Shown piece after piece: positions 1-7,495 of a stretch of DNA of 20,149 nucleotides; positions within the stretch are counted from its first letter, which is position 1, and each line of letters begins with the position of its first letter. Location: IMG/VR virus record IMGVR_UViG_3300042516_001581, positions 1 through 20,149 of that record. One strand, 5' to 3'. The notes beneath the pieces were generated by a model that made no database searches, was not told the DNA's origin, and was given only the letters and a program-made list of their open reading frames with translations. Position numbers and translations under genes: made by a program. This stretch comes from a virus.

Positions 1-395
<395 letters not shown>

Positions 396-396
<1 letters not shown>

Positions 397-1388
397 TGTC
401 CACCTACATTGACAAGAAATACATCAACATGGTGTCTCCCCAACTTGAGCGATTCAAGTGGAAGACCCAAGCACTTGCAAACTGCCGTTGTCCCCTCTGC
501 GGAGACTCACAGCGGAACAAGAGCAAGGCGCGTGGTTTCTTCTTCCCCAAGAAGAACGATTATTTCTACAAGTGCCACAACTGCGGGATAGGGCATTCCG
601 TATACCGATTTTTGGAAGTGGTGGCTCCTGCTCTGGCACAGGAATACGCGCTTGAGCGGTGGCGGAACGGGGAGAACGGCAAGAGCAACTATGTGAAGCC
701 CGTGGAGGCTGCTGTAGCCCTTCCACAGGCGCAGATGCGGCTTCCTGCGGTGTCTACGCTTCCCGAAACGCACCCTGCGCGGCAATATTTGGAAACCCGC
801 AAGGTTCCCCACCTTGATCGGTTCTATTTTTCAAAAGCATTCGGGGATTGGGTGCGCTCCATTGACCCTACATACACTACCGTTCCGAATGACGAGCGTA
901 TCGTCATCCCTTTCGTGAACAAAGCAGGGGAACTCCTCGCGGCGCAAGGACGCTGCTTGAGCGGTTCCAAAAATTCAATCCGATACATTACCGTGAAGTT
1001 CACCAAGGACGGACGAGCGGTCTACGGCGAAGATCGGTTGGATTATTCAAAGAAGGTGTACGCCGTTGAAGGTCCGATTGACTCTGTATTTCTCCGTAAC
1101 TCTATTGCTCTTGCTGGCAGCGAACTCGCTCACGCCACGAAACTGTTTCGTGATTGTGTTGTTGTTTACGACAATGAACCACGCAATCCCGAGATTGTAC
1201 GCAAGGTGGAGGACGCGATCCGCAGCGGATACACCGTCTGTGTGTGGAACAGCAGCATCGGGGAGAAGGACATCAACGACATGGTGCTTGCAGGAAGAAC
1301 CCCCGAAGAGGTTCAGGGAATCATTGACGAGTGTTCGTGCAGCGGTCTGACTGCACTGGCGCGGTTTTCACAATGGAGAGTGCGATGA
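396..1388 (+). CDS. 61: DNA primase, T4 gp61 type
   Basis: This 330-residue protein has the layout of the T4 gp61 primase (about 340 residues). An N-terminal zinc ribbon is formed by C32-x2-C35 (CPLCGDSQ) and C60-x2-C63 (CHNCG), separated by a basic stretch KSKARGFFFPKK. A TOPRIM-like catalytic domain follows, with YAVEGPIDS (E225), VVVYDNE (D259) and the closing acidic motif EKDINDM (D292, D295). The enzyme makes RNA primers for lagging-strand synthesis together with the replicative helicase. Its ATG overlaps the preceding stop by one base and its stop overlaps the thyX start (ATGA), so the three genes look co-transcribed and translationally coupled. No strong Shine-Dalgarno is visible before its start, which fits coupling. 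Zinc and metal roles come from family knowledge. Confidence 0.92.
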
Positions 1389-2110
1389 TTGAAAATGTTT
1401 TGGTTCTTGACAAGGGTTTCGTGCAGTATGTTGACCATATGGGCAACGATCTCACGGTGGTCAACTCTGCGCGTGTTTCGTTCAACAAGGAGAGCGATTG
1501 GGAATCCGAACCTGATTGGCGAGGCTACCATCCGCGCACACTCTCCGAAAAGGACAAGAAACTCATCGGATATCTTGCAAAGCACAAGCACTGGACTCCG
1601 TTCGCGCATCCACAGATCACCCTGCGGATCAAGGCTCCCATCTTTATCCGCACCCAACTGTTCAAGCACAAGGTGGGCTTTACCGAGAACGAGGTGAGCC
1701 GCCGCTATGTGAGCGATCCGCCAAGCGTCTATATGCCACGGTGGAGAGGTAAGCCCACGAACGGTGCGAAGCAGGGGTCGGAAGACTTCATGCCTATTGA
1801 TGACGGCTACAACACCGTGAACCGCCACTACGAAATGAGCGTTCGGGACGCGCTACAGACCTACGAAGAACTTCTGAAGCGTGGCGTGGCTCCTGAACAG
1901 GCACGGGCTGTGCTGCCGCAGGGAACCTATACCGAATGGTGGTGGACGGGTTCGCTTGCAGCATTTGCGCGGGTGTATGCACAGCGCAGCGATCCTCATG
2001 CCCAATGGGAATGCCAGCAGTATGCAGCGGCAATCGGTGAGATCATAGCACCGCTTTTCCCCCATTCGTGGGCTGCTCTGACGCAGAAAGCACCCGCCCC
2101 TGAAGCCTAA
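1385..2110 (+). CDS. thyX: Flavin-dependent thymidylate synthase
   Basis: I chose the ATG at 1385, giving 241 residues, because it overlaps the primase stop as ATGA and has GGAG six bases upstream; in-frame ATGs at 1331 and 1373 lie inside primase. ThyX converts dUMP to dTMP using FAD, NADPH and methylenetetrahydrofolate. Supporting blocks are VVNSARVSF near residue 25, HKHWTPFAHPQITL (67-80), the signature region KHKVGFTENEVSRRYV (94-109), EQARAVLPQGTYTEWWWTGS (171-190) and AQWEC (206-210). The classic ThyX motif RHR-x7-S is altered: K-H-K replaces R-H-R and there is one extra residue before NEVSRRY. This looks like a variant phage subfamily rather than a damaged enzyme, because the other conserved blocks are intact. 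The TAA stop lies inside a CTAAATA motif. Confidence 0.93.
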   Translation: MIENVLVLDKGFVQYVDHMGNDLTVVNSARVSFNKESDWESEPDWRGYHPRTLSEKDKKLIGYLAKHKHWTPFAHPQITLRIKAPIFIRTQLFKHKVGFTENEVSRRYVSDPPSVYMPRWRGKPTNGAKQGSEDFMPIDDGYNTVNRHYEMSVRDALQTYEELLKRGVAPEQARAVLPQGTYTEWWWTGSLAAFARVYAQRSDPHAQWECQQYAAAIGEIIAPLFPHSWAALTQKAPAPEA

Positions 2111-2113
2111 ATA
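2107..2113 (+). promoter_or_regulatory. T4-like late promoter core CTAAATA before the collagen-like fibre gene
   Basis: CTAAATA resembles the T4 late promoter core TATAAATA. It contains the thyX stop codon (TAA, 2108-2110) and is followed by exactly five bases (CAGGG) and then the fibre ATG at 2119. In T4 the core spans about -13 to -6, so transcription would start on the A of that ATG. The GGG directly touching the ATG is too close to act as a normal ribosome binding site. Confidence 0.6.
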
Positions 2114-2118
2114 CAGGG

Positions 2119-4695
2119 ATGACCTACTTCAACGATTCTCCCAAGCCCACAGAGCCACGCCGAACTGCTGCTGTTTCCAGTGGTCAGTTTGAGTCGGGTT
2201 CCGTATTTCGTTTAGTGCGCGAAATCCGTGGTTCCGCGTACTCTGTGGGCGATCAGTTCATGCTGGTGGAGAGTGAAGACTGCCATGATCCCAACACGCT
2301 TGTACTGGGCGGCGTAGGCGAAAACTACTTTATAGACCCCCGTGGCAAGCCGCTAAAGATAGAGGCAGGGGACACACAGATTGACTCTATTTTTGAGTTG
2401 GTTCGGGAACCGCAGCGCGAGGTGGTTGAGGAGATTGGAGCCGAGGACGCTCCACCCCGTCATGTCACAGCCGAGCAGTTCAAGACTTTCCGCGAGGGTC
2501 TTGCTGGCGTTCTGAACGAGATTGCCACTGTTCGTTCCACTGGCGGAGAGCGTGGAGAGCGCGGTCCGCGTGGCTACACAGGGGTTCAGGGCGACAAGGG
2601 TGATGTCGGACTGCAAGGACCGCAGGGTGAAAGGGGTGAGCGCGGTGAAAAGGGAGAACAGGGCGAACAGGGCGAACGGGGAGAGAAGGGCGATACGGGT
2701 GAGCGCGGACCGCAAGGCGAGCGTGGCGAACCTGGTCCGCAAGGTGATCGTGGCGAGCAGGGCGAGCGCGGTCTGCAAGGTGAACGGGGAGAACAGGGCG
2801 AACGGGGACAGCGCGGCGAAAAGGGCGAGCGTGGTGAAGCAGGGGCGGTCGGTTCACAAGGACCGCAAGGTGAACGCGGTGCTGATGGTGCTGCGGGTGC
2901 TGACGGTCGTGATGGTACTATTGGTCCGCGTGGCGAACGGGGCGAGAAGGGCGAACGCGGTGCTGAAGGCAAGGCGGGCAAGGCTGGCGCAAAGGGTGCA
3001 AAGGGCGAGAAAGGCGATAAGGGAGATGCTGGCGAGTCTGGAGTTGTAACCGCCAAGTTCCCGCTTGTCTACGATCCGCAGGAGAAGTCCATCGCCATTG
3101 ACGAAGAGCGGTTGGACAAGATCCTGAAGCGGATCATGGGTGGCGGAAAAGTTTCCGCGCAAGACATGGGCTGGCTTGCGTCCACTGGCGGTGGTGGCAA
3201 GGTTGCTGTGTACCACAACGGTACAAAGATCACTCCTGATGTTCGCGGTATAGACTTTACTGGCTCGGGTGTGGCTTCCGTCACGAAAGTGGGCGGCAAG
3301 ATCACCGTGAACATCAGCGGCGGTGGAGGTGTTGGGGCAACGGGCGCGACTGGTCCCACTGGTCCTGCGGGAGCAGGTGTTGCAGGCAACAATGATGTGG
3401 GCGTGATGTACCTGAAGAACAACGCCACACCCACGGACATTCCTGCAATCAACGCCCGTGCAGTTGTTGCGGGTGGAATGACCACGGGAAAACTGTTCAA
3501 CTTTGAGAAGGACTCGGGAACAAACTCCCTGAAGTACTTGGGAGCGGGTGGGCGGTTCCATGTGGTTGCGTCTTTCAACTTCTCGACAGAAGCCAGCAAC
3601 AACACCTGCGGATTCTATATCGGTCACAGTAAAAACATACTGAACGGATTGAGTGCGGACGGTGATCGTATATCGGAATCGGAAGTGTATATTGACTGCC
3701 CTTCTTCCTCCAAGCCTGTTGCAGGAACCATTCAGACCGTAGTTGACCTGAACACGAATGACCGCCTCTTCTTCATCGTTCAGAACAAGGACGCTGCGAA
3801 AGACATCACCGTTGAGTTCCTGAAGTTCGTTGCGGTTACGCTTACATCAGAGCGAGGCGCAACAGGAGCCACTGGTGCTACTCCCACCGACTATGTGTCC
3901 TCGTTTAACGGAGTGACGGGTGCTGTGGGCATCAGCGCAGGCTACAGCAAGGGCGAAGGCATCACATGGAGCATGGTGGGCAACACCTATGCCTTCGGTG
4001 TTCACTACACCACGGGAGTCGGAGCAACATATGCCACGGTAAATGATTTTGATGTGCTGATGCTTGAGCGCAAGACGAGCGGACAGATGTTCCGTATTTT
4101 TGCAAAGGACTTTGCTGCTAACCTTCCGTACCCACCAACCACGGATGCTGGTGAACCTACTAGCGGAACGAATTTCTTGATTTCAGGAAATCAGTTTGTT
4201 ACATACACCGAACTAACTGATGCGATTCTTGCGGGAGCAGTCACCTCATACAACGGACGGACGGGTGCGGTTCAGGGAGTTTCGTCCGCGAACGGACTCA
4301 CGGGTGCGGTGAGTTTCCGTGCAGGGGCAGGAATCACCGTTTCCAACAGCAGCAACGGCATCTCGTTTGCCGTGGACTATCAGTTCGGTGGTCAGACCTT
4401 CCCCACATACGGAGTAGGCGGAATCTCCGCAGCGGGTGTTGACTTTCTCCTTTTGCAGAGAAAGAGCGGAACAGGCACTCCCGCAAATCAGATGTATTTG
4501 CACAATATTGCAAATCTGTTCAATCAGTTTGTTCCGCTTGTTTCGTATCCCAAATACGGTGTTCTAGACGAGGGGCTTGAGGCTCCCCTGATGGTACAGG
4601 TGGACGGTTCTGCGCCAGTAGCCGTAGATTTTGATGCTCAAGTGGATGTGATTTCAAGAAATCTGACCACCGTGGATGGTGGAACATTTGCTTGA
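2119..4695 (+). CDS. Collagen-like tail fibre protein with C1q-like domain
   Basis: This 858-residue protein is modular. Residues 1-142 are a globular head of unknown family. Residues 143-307 are 55 uninterrupted G-X-Y triplets rich in GER, GEK, GEQ and GPQ, as in a collagen triple helix. Residues of about 308-400 form a linker with a glycine-rich segment and a second short collagen-like stretch (GATGATGPTGPAGAG). Residues of about 455-578 (FHVVASFNFS, IQTVVDLNTNDRLFFIVQN, ITVEFLKFVAVTL) resemble a C1q/TNF-type jelly roll. The C-terminal third has NG[VRL]TGAV motifs and a duplicated module (GEGITWS..FDVLMLERK and GAGITVS..VDFLLLQRK). It ends in VDGGTFA. Together this suggests a trimeric virion fibre or adhesin; which fibre position it occupies is unknown. 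It starts five bases after a CTAAATA motif and has no spaced Shine-Dalgarno. Confidence 0.85.
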   Translation: MTYFNDSPKPTEPRRTAAVSSGQFESGSVFRLVREIRGSAYSVGDQFMLVESEDCHDPNTLVLGGVGENYFIDPRGKPLKIEAGDTQIDSIFELVREPQREVVEEIGAEDAPPRHVTAEQFKTFREGLAGVLNEIATVRSTGGERGERGPRGYTGVQGDKGDVGLQGPQGERGERGEKGEQGEQGERGEKGDTGERGPQGERGEPGPQGDRGEQGERGLQGERGEQGERGQRGEKGERGEAGAVGSQGPQGERGADGAAGADGRDGTIGPRGERGEKGERGAEGKAGKAGAKGAKGEKGDKGDAGESGVVTAKFPLVYDPQEKSIAIDEERLDKILKRIMGGGKVSAQDMGWLASTGGGGKVAVYHNGTKITPDVRGIDFTGSGVASVTKVGGKITVNISGGGGVGATGATGPTGPAGAGVAGNNDVGVMYLKNNATPTDIPAINARAVVAGGMTTGKLFNFEKDSGTNSLKYLGAGGRFHVVASFNFSTEASNNTCGFYIGHSKNILNGLSADGDRISESEVYIDCPSSSKPVAGTIQTVVDLNTNDRLFFIVQNKDAAKDITVEFLKFVAVTLTSERGATGATGATPTDYVSSFNGVTGAVGISAGYSKGEGITWSMVGNTYAFGVHYTTGVGATYATVNDFDVLMLERKTSGQMFRIFAKDFAANLPYPPTTDAGEPTSGTNFLISGNQFVTYTELTDAILAGAVTSYNGRTGAVQGVSSANGLTGAVSFRAGAGITVSNSSNGISFAVDYQFGGQTFPTYGVGGISAAGVDFLLLQRKSGTGTPANQMYLHNIANLFNQFVPLVSYPKYGVLDEGLEAPLMVQVDGSAPVAVDFDAQVDVISRNLTTVDGGTFA
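2545..3039 (+). repeat. Collagen-like G-X-Y coding repeat (55 triplets)
   Basis: Every third codon encodes glycine without interruption for 55 triplets (fibre residues 143-307). X and Y positions are mostly E, R, K, Q, D and P, giving a highly charged rod. The DNA is an imperfect 9-base-periodic repeat of ggc/ggt-gag/gaa-cgt/cgc units. It produces long open frames on the other strand and in other frames that are not genes. Confidence 0.95.
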
Positions 4696-4712
4696 TGACA
4701 GGGTTCGGATGA

Positions 4713-4719
4713 CTAAATA
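4713..4719 (+). promoter_or_regulatory. T4-like late promoter core CTAAATA before second fibre gene
   Basis: CTAAATA lies in the 67-base gap between two fibre genes, 43 bases before the next ATG (4763). This leaves a leader that includes a strong AAGGAGAT ribosome binding site, so this copy has the ordinary leadered arrangement. Confidence 0.6.
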
Positions 4720-4762
4720 GTTTGTAAGACACTCGATTATTTTACACTAGAAGGAGATCAGT

Positions 4763-6907
4763 ATGCCTACCACGATTACATTCCGCAGAGGCGCATCCGC
4801 CCCCACGCAGGGGTCGGGTATTACCCTCGGTGAACCAGCATTCGAAACCACGCTGAAGCGGCTGTACATCGGTCAGGGAGCAGGCGTGACTGCCGTGTGG
4901 GTGGGAGCGCAGATCAGCGGTCTGTCCGCAGACATTGCTGCGGGTCTGACATATCAGATTCCCACCATGAGCGCGGTGAAGGACTATGTGGCAAGCGCAA
5001 CATCGGGTGTGTCCACGCTGAACTCTCTTAGTGGCGCGCTGACGATTGTTGGTGGAACAAACATCGGTGTCACGGCAAGCGGAAGCAGCATCACCATCAC
5101 CGATTTCGGCGTGTCTGCGGCACAGGCGAACACATTCACCGCCGTGCAGACATTCAACAGCGGCGTGACCCTTGCCTCTACCCTTGATGTTACGGGTGCC
5201 GCCAAGTTCAACGGAAATGTCACGGTTGGAGATGCCGCAGGGGATGTCCTCACGGTCACCGCTGGATCTACTTTTGGAATCACTGACCACTCGGGGGTTG
5301 CGAGATTTGCGTCTGGCGTAACCGTATCTGGTCGTCTTGATGTTGGTGGTGTGCTTGATGTTGTGAGCGGAGTTACATTTGAGTCCACATCAGATCACGC
5401 GGGTGCCGCACGATTCAGCGGTGGCTTGACTGCCTCTCGAATCGACATCACAGGAAACTTCAAGGTTGTCGGTGATGCACAGGTTGGCGATGCAAGCACA
5501 GATGCACTCACCGTGTTCGCGGGAACCACTTTCAACAACCGCACTGACTTTGCAGGCAACAACAACTTTGCCACAGGACTCACCAGTTCTGGAGACATAC
5601 GGTTCAGCGGCACAACCATCAAAAACATAGTCAGCAGGACAGCAACGCTGAATATCACTGGTGTCACCAGTAGTGGTATTGCTCAAGCATACAACAACAT
5701 ATCTCTTGGTGTTCAGATAACAGATCCCCTAGCACTGTCCTCCGCGACAGGTCTAGTGAACATCACAAGCAACAATCCGCTTGCGGCAGTTGTTCCAGGA
5801 TTCAGAATCGTAACAGACGATCAGGATGTGATTGGTTCAAACTCCATCACGATCCAACCCACCACATTCCTGACTGCTGGAAGAACACTGAGCATTCAAG
5901 ACGCTTCTGGTACGATTGCGCTTACAAGCCAGTTGATGGGCGCAGTGAACGGATCAACGGCAGCAACCACAGCCGTCACCTCGTTCAACGGACTTACAGG
6001 CGCGGTTGGCGGCGTTTGCGCTGCTCAAACCAACACATTCACCGCAGTGCAGACATTCAACAGCGGCGTGACTTTCGCTTCTACGACCGATCACACAGGT
6101 GCTGCACGATTCGCTTCCACAGTAACTGCAACAGGTGCAGTCACAGCCAACGGTGGATTGACGGCTTCCACGCTTGATGTCAGTGGTGCAGTCCGTACCA
6201 CAGGAGACATGACCGTTGGTGCAACCCTCACGGTACAGGGCAACTTCTTCGTGAGTGGAACTGTCACCACCGTCAACCGCACCGACCTGAACATTGACGA
6301 CAAGACCATCACGATGGGTCGCACCCTTGCAAGCGACACGCTTGCAGACGGCGGCGGTCTGGTTCTCAAGGGAACATCAGACAGAACTTGGACATGGAGT
6401 CAGACTCGCGGTTGGGAAAGCAGCCAGGGCATCAATGTTGCAAGCGGCAGCGGATACGCAGTCAACGGAACATCGGTACTGAATGCGACCACACTTGGAA
6501 GCGGCGTTGTATCGTCAAGCCTGACATCAGTCGGAACCATCGGAACAGGAGTATGGCAAGCCACCGCTGTTGGTGCCACCTATGGTGGTACAGGACGAAC
6601 CTCCTATACAATCGGTGATGTGCTGTTTGCAAACGGCACAAGTTCTCTTACTGTGCTTGGAGCATCCACAGCAGGACGGCTGCTGTCGTCTACTGGTGCG
6701 GGTGCCGCTCCTGAATACAAGCAACTGCTGATTCGTGATGCAGACGCAGTAAGTGTCGCTACGGAATCGGCTGGAACAGGAACTCTAGTAATGACTATTC
6801 AAAATGCAAGCACCTCGGTGAAGGGACTTGCAAAATTCGATCCTGCAAACTTCACGGTAAGCGGTTTGAGTGCTTCGGTCACCGCAATAGACGGTGGATC
6901 ATACTGA
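4763..6907 (+). CDS. Tail fibre protein with Mtd-like N-terminus
   Basis: This 714-residue protein starts after an AAGGAGAT ribosome binding site. Residues 1-50 (MPTTITFRRGASAP, LGEPAFETTLKRLYIG, VWVGA) match the style of the N-terminal domain of phage major tropism determinant proteins and many fibres, which probably anchors the fibre to the tail. The body is a chain of short beta-rich repeats: DH[TSA]G[AV]ARF units, two VGDA..D.LTV.AG[ST]TF units and two NTFTAVQTFNSGVT units. Residues of about 500-680 (NRTDLNIDDKTITMGRTLAS, DGGGLVLKGTSDRTW, GTGVWQATAVGATYGGTGRT, YTIGDVLFANG) are a module widely seen in T4-like marine phage fibres. No peptidase S74 chaperone domain is visible. It ends in IDGGSY, related to the ends of the flanking genes. 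A virion fibre role is well supported; the receptor is unknown. Confidence 0.85.
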   Translation: MPTTITFRRGASAPTQGSGITLGEPAFETTLKRLYIGQGAGVTAVWVGAQISGLSADIAAGLTYQIPTMSAVKDYVASATSGVSTLNSLSGALTIVGGTNIGVTASGSSITITDFGVSAAQANTFTAVQTFNSGVTLASTLDVTGAAKFNGNVTVGDAAGDVLTVTAGSTFGITDHSGVARFASGVTVSGRLDVGGVLDVVSGVTFESTSDHAGAARFSGGLTASRIDITGNFKVVGDAQVGDASTDALTVFAGTTFNNRTDFAGNNNFATGLTSSGDIRFSGTTIKNIVSRTATLNITGVTSSGIAQAYNNISLGVQITDPLALSSATGLVNITSNNPLAAVVPGFRIVTDDQDVIGSNSITIQPTTFLTAGRTLSIQDASGTIALTSQLMGAVNGSTAATTAVTSFNGLTGAVGGVCAAQTNTFTAVQTFNSGVTFASTTDHTGAARFASTVTATGAVTANGGLTASTLDVSGAVRTTGDMTVGATLTVQGNFFVSGTVTTVNRTDLNIDDKTITMGRTLASDTLADGGGLVLKGTSDRTWTWSQTRGWESSQGINVASGSGYAVNGTSVLNATTLGSGVVSSSLTSVGTIGTGVWQATAVGATYGGTGRTSYTIGDVLFANGTSSLTVLGASTAGRLLSSTGAGAAPEYKQLLIRDADAVSVATESAGTGTLVMTIQNASTSVKGLAKFDPANFTVSGLSASVTAIDGGSY
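5129..5169 (+). repeat. 41-bp direct repeat, copy 1 (encodes NTFTAVQTFNSGV)
   Basis: This stretch recurs at 6032-6072 with a single mismatch (gcc versus gca, silent). Both copies lie in the same fibre gene and encode the same shaft unit. More diverged copies occur in the next fibre gene near 7786 and 8220. It could be a recombination substrate within the gene. Confidence 0.9.
6032..6072 (+). repeat. 41-bp direct repeat, copy 2
   Basis: This is the second copy of the 5129-5169 repeat, in the same gene about 900 bases downstream, identical except for one silent base. It directly follows the SFNGLTGAVGGVCAA module. Confidence 0.9.
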
Positions 6908-6928
6908 TCCAAATAATATCCTGAACAC

Positions 6929-6954
6929 AAAGGGGAGCCGAAAGGCTCCCCTTT
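6929..6954 (+). terminator. Hairpin terminator with GAAA loop
   Basis: A perfect 11-bp stem (AAAGGGGAGCC / GGCTCCCCTTT) closes on a GAAA tetraloop, 21 bases after the fibre stop. The stem ends in TTT, but no long T-run follows, so termination may be partial. The A/T ends of the stem would also allow function on the other strand. Confidence 0.8.
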
Positions 6955-6993
6955 CTACCTACATACTATTAGCCTCTTGAAAGGAGATACACT

Positions 6994-7473
6994 ATGGAAG
7001 GCAAGAACCCTAACGAAACTATTCTTATTCCACTTCTCAACAAGCGCGTGAGCGAACTGACCACAACTAATATTTTGATTGAAGCCAAACTGCTGTACGC
7101 AGAAGAAGAAAAGAAGGAACTTCAAGACGCACTTGAAGCAGAAAAGGCGCGGTTCGCTGCTGCGATTGAGGGCGAAAAGGCGCAAATGGCGCAGTCCGTG
7201 CAGGAGCAGACAGGAATCGTCCGTGAAGCCTGTGAACGCGACAAGCAGACGATTGCACAGAACTGGCAGAACGAACTGTCTGTTCAGACAGGAAACCTGA
7301 AAGGTCAGATTGCGGGACTGAGTGATCAACTGGCTGCGGCAAACGCACAGATTTCTGCTCTACAGGCAGAACTCGCTCATATCAAGCCTGTTCCTGCTCC
7401 CGTAGAGGAAAAGCCATCTCCAAAGCGTAGGAACAAAGCAGACGCAGCGATGATGGGTGGTGGAACCTTCTAA
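6994..7473 (+). CDS. Small coiled-coil protein of the fibre cluster
   Basis: This 159-residue protein has a strong AAGGAGAT site six bases before its ATG. Residues of about 10-130 are almost entirely heptad-like and rich in A, E, K, Q and L (EEEKKELQDALEAEKARFAA, QIAGLSDQLAAANAQISALQ), indicating a long alpha-helical coiled coil. A proline-rich hinge (PVPAPVEEKPSP) leads to a basic stretch KRRNK, and the protein ends in GGGTF, echoing the ends of the two upstream fibres. There is no signal peptide or membrane segment. It sits between fibre genes and downstream of a terminator, so it is probably a virion or fibre-assembly component, such as a whisker-like or chaperone protein. That role is inferred; I do not recognise a named family. 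Its stop codon lies in a CTAAATA motif. Confidence 0.8.
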   Translation: MEGKNPNETILIPLLNKRVSELTTTNILIEAKLLYAEEEKKELQDALEAEKARFAAAIEGEKAQMAQSVQEQTGIVREACERDKQTIAQNWQNELSVQTGNLKGQIAGLSDQLAAANAQISALQAELAHIKPVPAPVEEKPSPKRRNKADAAMMGGGTF

Positions 7474-7476
7474 ATA
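7470..7476 (+). promoter_or_regulatory. T4-like late promoter core CTAAATA before third fibre gene
   Basis: The motif overlaps the stop codon of the coiled-coil gene (TAA, 7471-7473). It is followed by GGAG and GGGAG ribosome-binding candidates and then the TTG start at 7496. A start six bases past the motif would leave a leader of about 14 bases containing GGGAG. Confidence 0.6.
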
Positions 7477-7495
7477 GGAGTGGGAGACTACACCA

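Noticed and set aside
1331-1384. Longer starts for thyX at 1331 or 1373
   Set aside because: They would overlap primase by up to 58 bases. The ATGA overlap at 1385 with GGAG six bases upstream is the better start and fits the family N-terminus.
2545-3039. Regular short repeats that could suggest a CRISPR-like or satellite array
   Set aside because: The period is 9 bases with glycine at every third codon in one intact frame, and there are no spacers.
2353-3056. Long proline- and serine-rich or basic open frames on the minus strand and in another plus frame across the collagen region
   Set aside because: They are mirror images of the G-X-Y codon repeat. Their repetitive SPRSPC-type content has no start signals and disappears outside the repeat.
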